Source of the DNA: Caprimulgus europaeus
Taxonomy: Eukaryota; Chordata; Aves; Caprimulgiformes; Caprimulgidae
DNA: 64,000 bases
Direction: 5' to 3'
NCBI GenBank assembly: GCA_907165065.1
Contig: OU015523.1
Location: 18,413,834 to 18,477,833 of the forward strand
Shown here: piece by piece, positions 1 through 11,372 of the stretch
Numbering within the stretch: the stretch's first letter is position 1
Layout of the letters: every line of letters begins with the position of its first letter
Notes under the pieces: model-generated
The model's input: the letters and a program-made list of their open reading frames with translations, nothing else
Told to the model about the DNA's origin: nothing
Databases searched by the model: none
Position numbers and translations under genes: made by a program

Positions 1-142
1 TCTTTTTCCCCTTTCTAGCTGGAGGAAGGATTGGTGATGATACCTCCTCCTGCCCAAAGTTGCCAAGATAGCTACTGATGCACAGCACTGTGAAAGAGCT
101 CGGTATTCCAATACTATCAAAACACACACACAGGAGTTACAG

Positions 143-417
143 TTAATCTGAATTCAAGTTAAAGTTATCATTGTACAGCTGCCAAGAGTTGGACACAAAA
201 ACTTTACCATTCTTTGAACACAGAACATTTAGATGTCCATGTCTGTGTACAAACATATAATTTTCTAGGCTTTTAGAACCAAGATTGAAATGCAGAGCCA
301 GAGCCTTTAGAACAAACATCCACCTGTGACATGGGCTAATGGAGCAACTGTCCTCTTCCTCTTCATTGAGGACCACTAAAGAGGGGAATGAGGCACAGTA
401 AGTCTCACAGACAAATG
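143..417 (-). CDS. Candidate terminal coding exon, unidentified gene
   Basis: Seen: on the minus strand an open frame runs from a possible splice acceptor (AG at 419-418, preceded by a moderately pyrimidine-rich stretch) to a TAA stop at 145-143. It gives about 91 residues with protein-like composition: an acidic patch (NEEEEDS), then WMFVLKALALHFNLGSKSLE and a C-terminal stretch including HRHGHLNVLCSKNGKVFVSN. The frame starts with two bases of a split codon. The candidate first exon at 6,553-6,648 ends between codons, so at least one further exon would be needed to join them. I do not recognise the protein. Inference: it may be the last exon of the minus-strand gene that starts in the CpG island, with 3' UTR continuing left of 143. 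Alternatively it is a chance frame. No polyadenylation signal is visible inside the window. Confidence 0.35.
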
Positions 418-659
418 CTGACAGCACAAGAGGAGCAACACTCAGGAATGTCAGGTTCTACCCTAGATGCTAGAGGAAGCATGGTCCAGCAGCAATATAG
501 AACCTGCTCCCACAACTTCCTGCAGGTCTTCAAATATGCAAAGAAATCTCCATCAGAGTCCCAAAACTTCTACATTATGTCTTCTTCGGTTCCTCTGTAA
601 AACATGTTGGTAACTTGGTGCTCACAAATTATACCTGCTTATCACTGATAAACACCATC

Positions 660-905
660 CTGCAACAACAATGCCTCTGAAACCTGTCTTCCTTATAGTC
701 CTGTCTCCTCTTGATCTTTCCACCTCTTGGTCACAACTGTCCCTAGCTCACTTCTCCTTACACTTCCACTCTGTTCCTCACCTGAGTTCCACCACCTCTC
801 CTAACACTTCCCACATCAGTTACTTGCTCCCCTAGCTCTCGTCCTCAGCCTCCTTGTCCTGCTAGTCTCTAGTGAGCCCCTCTAATACTTCCCAGGCACT
901 TTCAG
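660..905 (+). repeat. Pyrimidine-rich (C+T) tract
   Basis: The plus strand is dominated by C and T for roughly 240 bases, with no obvious repeat unit. It resembles the blocks at 19,395-20,090, 20,697-20,945, 26,270-26,960 and 37,120-37,320, all with the same strand bias. It could be a decayed simple repeat. Confidence 0.5.
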
Positions 906-3239
906 TTCTGTTTAAGCAATGAGACTTTCTCCTTCACGATACTGGTGCATTCCCTGGGAAGGCATTAAAAGCAACACAGAGAGAATTTTCCTGATTTCAA
1001 CTGCGGTGTCCACATTCACAGCAGCCTCTAATAAAGCACCAAAGCAAAACATCAGGGTAAATCCTGCTTGTGAAAAATGAATTTTTTAAAAAAAGTTTTA
1101 TCCAAACACAAGCATTCTCAGTAAAAGGTATGCCCTCAGCAAAATGTATGCCCTTGACATCAGTGTGGCACATCATCTCCCCCTGCTAAATTCTCTGCTT
1201 CAAATAAAGAAGTTGATAAAGCTTCTCCACAGAACTGCTATGCAAATATTTATAGCATAGGAAAAACACTGGTTAATTTATTAAAAATAACACACACAAA
1301 ATGAGCCTCTACAAGATAACTGGTAATGAAAATTATAACCCCATCTAACTTAATTCTGCAGATGAATATGCATCTTGATACAAGGCCTTTTACACAAAAA
1401 ATTAAAGTGTTAAAGATAGCCCATACCTCCCTAAATAAAGAAAAAAAAATATTATTTTTGTAAAAAAGGTGCAACACCTGGGAACTCGAGCTAGATAAAT
1501 ACCAGAAATAGCTACACACACCTTAACAGGGAATAATGATCCAGAATTCCCAGAGTCACTAACAGCATGTCGTCTGTTTCTAGACTGACCACCTTTGAAG
1601 CCCTCAAAGATCATTTTTCAGAAAAGCAACTGAAGTCAATAAGAACAGCAAATGTGCAGCATTTGTACATAGTTTAAGGTGTTTAATTGACTATACTCTT
1701 CTCTGACCTTTAAAATCTATTATTTTTGCAATACTGCCCTTATATTATCAATATTGTAACAGTATCCTTAACGTTCAAGGCACTGAAAGTATAGAGAAGA
1801 AACAGACCCTGCTTCTACAGCTCACCACCTAAAATCACAACATAAAAATGAGAAGGAAAAGTAGTAAAATGTATATGGTTACTTTAAAAATATTTTCTCC
1901 CTCAATATACAACTGCTTCTCTACTTAGTTTAATTCTTTCAAATGTTATTGTAGAAGTGTGAGCTGAGAAAGGATCTGAAAGAGGATAGATTAGTGACCC
2001 AAAGGCTACCTCAAATGAGGTTCCCAGCTTAAAGAACAGGATAAAGAAAACCATAAAAGTAATTACTGGGAAAGCATGGCAACAGTCTAGGGAGGCTGCC
2101 ATCGAGAGTACAACACAAGCACTGCGTTCTGTGAACAAAGACAAACAAAATACAGGGAGTGGACAGCCCACAGAATCAACAATGTGATTCAAACATGGAA
2201 AAAACCTGAAGCTAGAAATGTGGCTTTGGTAACTAAATACTCCTTAAAGTATCTGAAACAAGCTCCAGTTAAGGGAAGGCCAGGCTACTCTCACTGGAAA
2301 ACATCCAGTGACAATCATTGCCACAAATGACGCTGTCTGCCCCCCACTTTAAAACTCCTGGCCAAGTCAAGAGTTGAAATGCACCAAAGTCTCTCTCAGT
2401 GTTAGAAATAATCATCTGTGTTGGACGCTCGTATGTCTCTCAGGTGAAGAGGCTCCAATCCCAGCAAGATCCACCTAACTCTGAAAGCTCCAAGTAAGCA
2501 GCCAGCAGTTTTCCAAAATCCTTGTTTTCATAGAACACAGGTATCTCATCTCCTCTTGATTTTGTTCTCAAGCATTCATTGTGCCCCCCTGTAATGTGAT
2601 TTTTTTCCCCCAACTGCTAAAAACCAGTACATATAGCCTACATATCTTGTCACAGTAGTATTGGAACACTATAGGCATGTTAAAAAAAATAACTAACTTC
2701 AGTTCACATTGAAGAAAAAAACAGATGTAGCTGACAAAATTTAGTTTCCTTTTTAAACATTTCTTGTTTTCTCTGCTTCACTTGCTAGACACAAAAGGGC
2801 AGCTGTTCTAGAGAAGACATTTGAACAAGTTAGGTATACTGTTTATTTTTACAGTACCAGATTCTAGATCTCTTTGGCCAGGAAAAGCACCAAGCAGCCA
2901 CCTCCCTCCACTCCCCACCCTTTCCAGGCAATCTGAGCATCTGCTATTTTGCATCATCACTTATTCTTGTGGTATGTAATAAGGTTTCTTGTTTGTTTTT
3001 TTGTTTGGCTTTTTCTCTTAGGGCCACAAATAGTAGGTTCATTTCATTGCAGCACAATTTCGAATTTAACTGTAAAGGCTGAAGAGAAACATCTGCAAAC
3101 TTAAACTCCAAACACTTCAGCATCAAACAGTAAGAGTTCTTTAATCTCTCAATTTTTAAGTAATGTCTCAGAAATAATGAGGTTTATTACTGATTTATGA
3201 ACACTTAAGGCGATATTATGTCGAGCACTCTTTGCTTTC

Positions 3240-3420
3240 AACAGTGAGGGAGCTTGTAAATTAGCAAATACAGCCAGCATTACTGGAAAAGGTGGCTCAT
3301 CAGCAATTTTGTCACCTTAACCTAGTGACTGCACAGGGCATCATTGTTAAGAAATCTGCAAGTCCATTTGCATTATCTGCTGATTGACATATGCCCACAT
3401 TACTAAGGAATTCTGGTTTT
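3240..3420. promoter_or_regulatory. Candidate conserved non-coding element with octamer and PBX/MEIS-like sites
   Basis: Seen: a perfect octamer ATTTGCAT at 3,366-3,373 and TGATTGACAT at 3,381-3,390, 7 bases apart, in a stretch with no repeat signature. Known: ATTTGCAT binds POU-family factors and TGATTGACA fits PBX/MEIS-type sites. Inference: a possible enhancer. Conservation could not be tested here. Confidence 0.3.
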
Positions 3421-4789
3421 AAGAGCCTGAGCTTTTGGTGTATGATCTGGGCAGGTGAGACAGCAGCAAAATTCAACTGAATGTTAATTCTTCTCTGAAG
3501 AGGAAGCAGTAGGTATAGTAATCAAAAGTGGAGCCATCCTACTTAGAACATTTTTAGTGGTTTTATAAGCTTTAATTTCAGCTCAATTTTCAGGCCCTAA
3601 AATGCCAAGAAAATGAGAGAAACCCTACAGATGGAATGCCAGAGCACAGTGGCTTCCAATTGCTATGCTTAGTTATACTAGCTAATAAGAACATATAATA
3701 GATAACAATTATTTCAATTAAGGGTTGTATTTGCCCAGAATTCACCTTTCACTTAGCAAATATTTCCCTTTAACTACTTAAACCATGCAAAATTTAAAAC
3801 TAAGAATCTTAATTTATATTTTGTAATTTAATTCTGCAGTGAACCCAGTCAAAGTACCTCGATAAATACCTGAAGGCAAATACAACTCGCAGCCCCATGT
3901 TCTTCTGCGTAGCACATTAGAAACAAAAAAGTTGTGTCTAAACTATGATGTGGGGCTCTGCAAAATCCGTATTTCCTCTGTACATGATTTAAGTTGTCTG
4001 TTTGCCAGTTTTCACAGTGTGTTTAGTAAAAGCAATTATTTGGTTAGTAAATACCGTTTAAATCATATTTTAGTTAGCATACTCGTCCATAAAATGTTAA
4101 CACCACTGGTAAAATGACTGCTTTTCACAGATCAGGCTAATAAAATATTGTAAGTCATAAACACACATTAAAATGTGAAATTTCATTGCTCAGCCTATCT
4201 GGTACAATTTAAAACCAGTTCCAGTAAATTCCCTTTGACTCCACTACAGGGAAAGAATATTATCTACATTGATACAAATAAAAGATTTAAAAATTCTTTT
4301 TACACTAATTGCAAGGAGAGAGATTTATTTAATTGATAGGAGGTCCTGACATCTCCCAAAAAATTTCAGATTCATACAGTATATCACATACAATATTGAG
4401 GAGTAAAAAATAATTTTGTGCAGTGTGTCTGCTGACACCTACAATTAAAATTGCTCAACACTCTCTTTTACAGTCTGCTTTCACTTCCTGACCTTTATAT
4501 ATTCAAGTTCAGATTGTGTAGACTATAAGATTACTTGGGGAAAAGGGGGGAGAGAAGAAAGGATAGTGTGCTTGGACTATTTGCAGAATGAGGTTTGATT
4601 TTAAAAAAATCATTTTTATTCTTTAATAAAAAACCCTATGTGATTAAGTAATTAAGATATTAAATTGCCTCCGTGTTGAAGAGGAAGGAACTGAAATTTG
4701 GCAGCTCAGCCATACTTGTGTCAAAGATGTGCTTTTACAGAGCACGTTTATTTACATTAAGTATACCCACATTTGGCCATACTTGATGA

Positions 4790-4935
4790 ATCTCGATTCA
4801 CACATGCTCAGAAGAGATTTGCTGGCATTTGACAGTTTAGCACCAAGTATGCTCCTGCCCATGATTATAAGAGCTGAATAATTTCCTTGCAATAAGAAAT
4901 TGCAGCGGCTGCCCAGCATCAGAGAAGCCACAGTT
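4790..4935. promoter_or_regulatory. Possible conserved non-coding element
   Basis: This is a non-repetitive stretch of balanced composition with several retained CpGs (near 4,794, 4,905 and 4,945), a TTGCAATAAGAAATTGCA inverted motif at about 4,887-4,904 and several AT-rich homeodomain-like cores. The call rests on motif appearance only. Confidence 0.2.
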
Positions 4936-6552
4936 CAAGCTGACCGCAGGAGGGGGACAGTTTTTCCCATGTTCCCAAGGCTCTGCTTGCTAACACCGTG
5001 ACAGAGAAAGTGGAATTAGTTTAACAGAAACAGAAAAATGTTAGACAACACCAGAATTAAGGAACCAAGGAATCTTAATACAGCCCCATGGGAACAGGCA
5101 TTACAATAATCTTTAATTAGGTGATCACATATTTTTTCCTACAGAATTCTTGCCCCATGCAGTGAACACATTAAACATTTCTTTCCATCTGCTTCAATGT
5201 GTGGTCCTGAATAATACTAATTCTGGCATTTCCTAAATATTGAACATTTTATTTCCTACCTTTTAAAATACTTCAATATAATGGTTTGTATTTAATAAAT
5301 GTAATAAATTATATGTAGGAGCAGCAGACTAAACAAAGCACTTTGTTCAGTGAATTTGCTGGACAATATCCACAACCACAATAAACACCACTATAAAAAA
5401 AAAACTAAACCAAAACCACCACTAATTGTCACCTTGCTAGTAAGTGTGGGAGAAAGGTCAGGAACCAAGTAGGTGATGGAGACTGAACCTCCACTCCCTT
5501 CTCATGCTTCAGGGAGGTTCTCCTAGAGTAGAGGTGAGATTCACAAGCAAGAAAGTGCTCAAGGGCCTTTGAACGCTACTGAAAACCTATGTTCCAGGGA
5601 AAAATGGGAAACAACAGCCTTATCTGAGCAGCTCAGTTTAAAAGGTGATGCTGTTTGGCTAAATTTGCACTACACGGTTACTACCAATTAAAGTAAAAGC
5701 AAGTAAGCATTTAAGAGATTTTTGGATATCTCTAGCATTTTCAGGAAAACTGATTAGTCAGTTTAAAAGCCTCCTCCTGAATTCAAAAGTCCTCATATTT
5801 CCCACAACTGCTGGCATGTTAAAACAAAACAGAACAAACCAAAACATAGCAACAACAACAACCAGCCTTGTTTTTGAACAGGGCACAACAGAAACCCACC
5901 AAACAGGGAAGCCATGGAAGCCATTTGTCTCACTTACAGAAGCAGCGCTAGATAAACACATGCTAGATAAATATTATTGTTTGCTAAACTATTATACTAT
6001 TTTGAAACCAAATCCTCTCTTGCAAGTCAAGATTTATTAGAATTACATTGCTTCCACAGAACCTGGCAGCCTAAGTATGTCTTCAGATCCTCACACGCTG
6101 TAAAAGAAGGGGTAAAAAAAAAAAAAAGTGCCTTTTTGCTGCACGCACTCAAGCAGGGAAATTACAGTCTCACATTTTCAACGCTACGGTTAATGCTGTG
6201 TCAGCACCTCCATCAAACCTCGTTGTTCAGCAGTTTATAAATATAAAGTTCACTCCGAGCCGAAACCTGGCACCCAGAGCCCCAGGAAGAACAGTGCTGA
6301 GGAGGGAAAAAGCACCACACCCGCTGGGCCGCTTGCTCATTGCCGGGGGGACGTCGGGAGGATTCACGACCACTCTCGGGGCGACCCTACCACAACCCGG
6401 CCGGAGGAGCGGCGGGGGCCGCCTCAGGCCCGAGCTCCTGCTCCAGGCCCGGATCCCACCCGACCCGGCCCGACCCGCTCCGCCGCGACCCGGGCAGTCC
6501 CGTCCCTGCCCTGCTCTGCCGCTGCCCTGCTCTGCCCCACCGCTGCCTTCAC

Positions 6553-6648
6553 CTCCTCGAGGCGGGCGGACACCAGCGCGGCCTCCCAGCCCTGGCCCGA
6601 GGCCTCTGCTGAGGCGACCCCGCCGGTTTTGGACCGCTTCACGCCCAT
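6553..6648 (-). CDS. Candidate first coding exon of a minus-strand gene
   Basis: Seen: ATG at 6,648-6,646 in strong context (CACCGCCATGG, G at -3 and +4) opens a 32-codon frame beginning MGVKRSKTGG and ending in ARLEE. It is followed directly by GTGAAG, an acceptable splice donor, at 6,552-6,547, so the intron is phase 0. An in-frame TTG further upstream (6,669) is ignored because the ATG has the better context. The frame stays open past the donor to about 6,424, but that extension is Gly/Arg/Ala-rich and typical of translated CpG-island DNA. I do not recognise the protein. The gene would run leftwards, and the exon at 417-143 could be its end. The X-box upstream suggests a cilium-related role, as inference only. 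Confidence 0.45.
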
Positions 6649-6725
6649 GGCGGTGCGGGCGGCGGGCAAGCCCCGGGCGTCGCCATAGCGACCGGTTCCC
6701 GCGGGGCGGTGCCTTCCGGTGGCGC
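6649..6725 (-). promoter_or_regulatory. Core promoter motifs: X-box, GC box, ETS site
   Basis: Seen: GTCGCCATAGCGAC at 6,679-6,692, an inverted repeat (GTCGC/GCGAC, 4-base spacer) matching the RFX X-box layout; a GC box on the minus strand (plus GCGGGGCGG at 6,701-6,709); and an ETS-type site (plus CTTCCGGT at 6,713-6,720). All lie within about 75 bases upstream of the minus-strand ATG at 6,648. Known: X-boxes are bound by RFX factors and are enriched in promoters of ciliary genes; ETS and GC boxes are common in TATA-less CpG promoters. The region is inferred to drive the minus-strand gene. Confidence 0.55.
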
Positions 6726-7466
6726 CTGTTCGTGTGGTACCGGCATCCCACCGCGGGCAGCGGCCCGGGGCTGTGCCCGTCCCGGGGAGCCTCGGTCCTC
6801 GGTGGGGCTGGGTGTGCGTGTCCCGCCCGGGACCCCCTCAAGTCCCGGGGCCAGCTGGTGCCTCCAGCGCGGTGCCCAAAGGGGCAGCTGCGGCTCCCAG
6901 TCCGAAACCTCTCTGCAAACGCTACCATATGTTAGAGCACTGGGACCAGAAGGGGAGAGGGAGGCACAGTTGGGAGAAAGCAGGAGAGCTGCCAAGATAA
7001 AGAATTCATTACAGAGGAGTCATGTCGTGATCTCACACTGGAGACGAGTGAAATATTCTGTGTGATTTAACATTTGGTGAAAATATCCCAAACCACATGC
7101 TGCCCTTCCCTCCCCCACCCCTTACACCCGATCGGGGCTCCTCACAGCCTCCACTTCATTTTAATTTTGTCGCAGCTGTAAAGCCCTGCAGTGCACCACA
7201 TTATTGGTTTGGTCAGAAGTTAATTCTGGGATGATACTAGTGTACGTGCTGTATAAAACACCTTTAATTACACGGTTTTAATGGAGAAAAAGGAATTAAG
7301 GTTCATAGGGGACGTAACAGGCAAGTCTCATATCATCTTAGTTTGCAGAAGGGTATCTGCCCTGGGTTTCCAGACACTGATGTAGTTTATAACACGGGAA
7401 AGCTGCACAGTAGATTTGCCAACATCCATAAACGTTTTCCCCCACTCTGTTTCTTGGCTGGTGTCC

Positions 7467-7485
7467 TTTTTTTTTTTTTTTTTTT
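7467..7485. repeat. Poly-T run (19 bases)
   Basis: An uninterrupted T run followed by C and further T. It may be the reversed A-tail of an unrecognised insertion or simple slippage. Confidence 0.8.
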
Positions 7486-9713
7486 CTTTTTGAGGTTTTC
7501 TTTTGTTGTCCAGAAAAATAAATAATCAGACTTCAATTGTTCACAGAAATAGGCAATGTGACATCCCCACCATACCCTTGTTCTTCGTTCATGTCTTGGA
7601 TATGCAGCCTGTGCCTGCTGAGGAGCGCTGAGGAAGAACGGGGCAGGATCACCAGTTGATGGACTGAGGTATGGGGCAGAATGCATAGATAATGGTGCCA
7701 AATATTCTTATCATGAACCACTCTTCTGATTTTTAGTGGCTCAGTTTTCAGGGCTGGATGTACGCTTCAGGGGGGCCACGGGGAGAGGGTTGTGCACCCA
7801 GATCCTGATGGTATGGCTGGAAATATGCACTACCATGATATCCATGGGAGATAATAACTGCTTAATTATGCCCGTACCAGAATCTGTGTTCCCAGGGTTA
7901 TGAGGAAGGTTGAAAACCAGCAAGACTGATGTCAGCCTACAAACAGCTCTGAGAACACGAACAGTAGCTGAGAACCATGAACTGGCCTGTTTATATCTAT
8001 TGTGTGTTTGCTTGGATGAATAATGATTATTGAAAGAAATTATTTTGTTCTGCTGCTTACTATCTTAGCAAATGTGTCTAGATAACTTGCTGTCTATTGT
8101 TGTTAGACACTGTAGCAAAGAGCAAGTCAAGCTGCAGTAGGACAAGCTATCACTGGGAGCTTAGACCAGTTCATTTAAAATGACCTTCACCCTTCCTCAA
8201 ACAGAGAAAAAGAAATTGTATTTATTCCCTATTACAAAAGGCCCTAGCATATAGTTCTAAAATAGGTACTCCAGTTATGAAGTCAGCTAAAGATGTCTCC
8301 TGTTTGGCTGCTTGTCCTTGTCCACTTGGTCGTGCTGCCAAAGATGCTGGTAGGCCAAGCTGTAAACCAGATCACTGAAACCTTCTTGGTTAAATCCTCC
8401 AACAGACAGAAGAAACAAACTAAAAGTATTGGGAAACTACAGCCTTTGTTTCCTCCAAATGGTCTGGACTACAAAACATGCTGTTGTCTCCGGGCCATCT
8501 GAAAACCTCCAGCTTCCTTCTGAGGACTAAAAGATGAAGCTGCTGCAATCTTACAACTTGTATTACAAAAACCGAATGTAATTCAACTATACTGATAAGC
8601 CACAGATGAGAAGAATAGGCAAATTAAGGTTCCAGAGGGACAATACACAGGTTAGGCTACCTTCTGCACAAAAAAGAGATGTGCACATACAAGCCTGACA
8701 TTTCCGTGTAACAAAATTTGGTCTATTTTTAGTGCAAGAGATAATGAGCGAATTTGTGATGACTTTGTGTGTGCCAAGAATATTTATGGTGAGATTTTCA
8801 GGGAGAGTGACAACCTAAAAATCCTAAAGTCAGCCTTTTATTTTCTGGCTTACTAGAAAACATACTGTGTGAATACACATGGAGTAACCAAAACCAGGAA
8901 TTTACAATACACTTGCAATTCTCAATAATGCTCTATGCAAATAGAAGGTAGCTTGCCTTTCCCTGGGAGAGGGGTTAACAACCCTGTGTATTCCAGATTT
9001 ACACAGTAGGGTAAGAAAGTGTGCATGGTTAATACCATGGAGTAGCGAGACATAAGAACATGTTCCTGTGCACACACTTTTAGTAATAACATGAAAGGAA
9101 TATTTAAAAATTAGGTATACTCTTTACCTCCTTCAGGAAGAAGAAATATTGGTTGCCTTTTATTTTAGGGTAACTTGAAGAATATTTGTACTTACTTGTT
9201 CTCCAAGTGTGGGAAGTAGAAAGGCATTACTAGTTGCAAAAGTCATGTCTTCTCTACTTGGCATTTCCTGAAAGGTACAGTTGACTAATGAACTAGTAAA
9301 GGTTTTGGCTCTTGAATAATTAAACCCTGATTGACTGAGAGGAGAATTAATTTTAATCGTGCTTGCTTTTTTTAAAGTGCTTTTTTTAAATGCTTGACAA
9401 ATATTTGGAAAAAATTATCTTTTCAGTAAGAATCATCAACTCTCGCTTTCAGTTGAGAAGTGAGCAGAGAGTCCTCTTTGTTTGAGTCCTTCAGAAGACA
9501 CTTGTTTGCTTTATATTGCTTTTATAAGATTTAAATATTTCTTAAATGGGGAGGCTTCCTGGATTATGGCTTCAGCAAGTTGTTTCTGTTTTAGAAAACT
9601 TTCCAGAAGGTTGTCTAGAACAGCTAACATGGCCTTCAGCACTGCAAAGGAAAACAGTCCTTCATATTCCTTGTATTTCTAAAAGAAGAAGAAATGTTAT
9701 TAAACACAAAAAA

Positions 9714-9751
9714 GTGTGGGGTTTTTTGGTTTTGTTTGTTGGGTTTTTTTT
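9714..9751. repeat. Pure G/T tract, 38 bases
   Basis: Only G and T occur on the plus strand, in GGG and T-run blocks. It is similar in kind to 15,268-15,319, and to the A/C tract at 24,704-24,733 on the other strand. Confidence 0.6.
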
Positions 9752-10454
9752 AAGAGAACACTCTTCAGTCCTTTTTCTCCTCAAAAAAGAAGAAGAGAAG
9801 AACATAAAACTCATTTTGCTTTCCTTTCCAGTTTCATAGCACTGCAGAACCTGGGGTGGGAACAGCTTTTGCTTGAAGTTTGGAACCCCCCAGGAGACAA
9901 CCGTCTCACAAGTTGTACAGATTTGGCAGCTATGGCATGTGTTTCCACAGCCTCCCTGAACTCTCACATACCAAGCTGGATGTAGGAGGTCTTTGCCTGC
10001 AGTTGCTGCTCTGGCCACCAAATGATTCCTTATAATTTATTTCTCAGTCTCTAAATTCATTTGTATAATTTGCATAAAGCTTCCCACATGGACTGCATTG
10101 TGCTCATGGATGTAGATCAAATATCTGTTTTGGCTTTAGGATCTAGAAAGCTTATTTCTACATCAGTGAGTTGTAAGTGCATGTGCCCTGAAAGGGACAA
10201 AAATTTAGCTGAGCATAAATATATTAACGCACTCCCCTTCTGAATACGGCATGATGCTCTTAGAGTTTTTTCCAGCGCCAAAGGTCAGTGATTTATTAAT
10301 TATAGTGAGTTCTAACCATAATGAAACAATAAAATAAACTCTTCTCCTCAGATTGTAACAAGTCTTACTAATAAGATAAGAGTTGCTGCAGTGTGACAAC
10401 ATGCAGGGATGATTAAAGAGAAAGGAAACAGCTAAATTGTAAAGACAATACAAT

Positions 10455-10600
10455 TCAGTCAAGTCCGTTCACCACGTGGATGATGCTGGGCCACTTTATA
10501 CACAAATCAATAGACCAAACCTATTTAAGCCTGTCCGATGGATAACATGGTCGAAATCAAAGCAAGTCGTGGGTATTCCCTTCTCCCTCCGACTCTCTAG
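10455..10600. promoter_or_regulatory. Candidate non-coding element with retained CpGs
   Basis: At least five CpGs remain in about 140 bases of otherwise CpG-poor DNA, including a CACGTG E-box at 10,473-10,478. CpG retention outside islands can mean sequence constraint or low germline methylation. No coding signal was seen. Confidence 0.25.
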
Positions 10601-11106
10601 CCTTTAGTGGTGGCCTGGCAAGTCATTTTATTTGCTTGACTCAAATATTTCCCATCAAGCTGAGTTACAAATATATGTAGCCTCTGTTGTTTACCACAAG
10701 TGTAACAGGCAGAGCAGATCACATTTTCTTTAAATATACAAATAATTTTACATTTAATAGTCTCTACCAACCTTGTTTTACTGGGGACAAAAAAAGTACA
10801 AGGCCCTGCATTTAATTTTGGAAAAGATGCTTTCGTAGTCTGCTCTCTCCCACGTGCATACATGTGTGAGGAGAATGCTTTTTTCTCTCCACAGCCGATG
10901 GTATAAGGATTCCTGGCAAAGCTCAGAATTAAATCCATTATCATCTGTCAGTAAAATGACTTCCAAATTCCAGCTGCATGCGATGCAACAGTCTCTTTAA
11001 AGAAAGACTCCCTCTGCATTTGGTATTGTAGTTCTACTGTCTCCAGGTAACTGAATTTTGGAATCAGTTCAGTGCTGCCAGTCAGTGAAAAAGTTCAGTT
11101 TCAGAT

Positions 11107-11335
11107 ATTACCCCTTGTTCTATCACTCCCTGCCCTTGTCAAAAGTCCCTCCCCAGCCTTCCTGTAGCCCCTTCAGGCACTGGGAAGGTCTCCCCGGAGC
11201 CTTCTTTTCTCCAGGCTAAACAGCCCCAACTCTCTCAGCCTGTCCTCACAGGAGAGGTGCTCCAGCCCTCTGATCATCTCGTGGCCTCACTCCAGTAGGT
11301 CCATGTCCTTCTTGTGTTGGGGGCCCCAGAACTGG
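11107..11335 (-). mobile_element. CR1 LINE, inverted 5' part of a 5'-inverted insertion
   Basis: Read on the minus strand this is the CR1 3' region upstream of the tail, including the CTGGAGCACCTCTCC block and the GATAGAACAAGGGGTAAT block. It ends in CR1 coordinates at exactly the point where the adjacent plus-strand CR1 segment (11,373 on) begins. The two are therefore best read as one insertion with its 5' part inverted. Confidence 0.85.
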
Positions 11336-11372
11336 GGTCAGAACTGTACAATTGTACAATTTATAGCCACTG
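11336..11372. other. CR1 inversion junction filler
   Basis: This 37-base stretch between the two CR1 segments is not plain CR1. TTTATAGCCA (11,360-11,369) is an exact reverse complement of TGGCTATAAA (11,377-11,386) in the plus-strand segment, so a short hairpin sits at the junction. This fits template switching during reverse transcription. Confidence 0.5.

Larger units (their letters stand above)
418..6239. other. AT-rich non-coding stretch, probable intron(s) of a minus-strand gene
   Basis: No convincing exon was found. I looked for minus-strand acceptor-exon-donor triplets. One at about 5,455-5,528 has a good acceptor and a GCAAG|GTGACA donor, but it opens only in a frame that does not fit the phase of the candidate first exon. 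Another donor-like site near 1,426 lies only four bases from an acceptor-like tract. The stretch also contains a pyrimidine-rich block (about 660-905), a motif-dense island (3,240-3,420), a second possible island (4,790-4,935) and a 14-base A run at 6,114-6,127. Confidence 0.4.
6240..6910. promoter_or_regulatory. CpG island
   Basis: There is an abrupt switch from AT-rich, CpG-poor DNA to very GC-rich DNA full of CpGs, densest between about 6,340 and 6,860, then a switch back. It is the only real CpG island in the window. In birds and other vertebrates such islands usually mark promoters. Long open frames exist on both strands here, but they follow from the rarity of stop codons in GC-rich DNA. 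Only the short 6,648-6,553 frame has independent support (Kozak context, splice donor, upstream promoter motifs). Bidirectional promoter activity is possible; I found no supported plus-strand exon. Confidence 0.9.
6911..11106. other. Gene-free stretch
   Basis: I see no supported exon. It contains a T run (7,467-7,485), a 38-base pure G/T tract (9,714-9,751), and a CpG-retaining stretch (10,455-10,600) listed separately. The open frames here are short and without recognisable domains. Confidence 0.5.

Noticed and set aside
5455-5528. Minus-strand acceptor-exon-donor candidate inside the presumed intron
   Set aside because: It opens only in a frame incompatible with the phase-0 end of the candidate first exon, and the peptide is unconvincing.
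6649-6669. N-terminal extension from an upstream TTG in the same frame as the candidate first exon
   Set aside because: TTG is not a normal vertebrate start, and the ATG at 6,648 has a strong Kozak context.
6198-6935. Long open frames on both strands (245 codons plus, 233 codons minus) through the CpG island
   Set aside because: Stop codons are rare in such GC-rich DNA. The frames oppose each other and give low-complexity Pro/Arg/Gly text with no domain. Only the short 6,648-6,553 frame has start and splice support.
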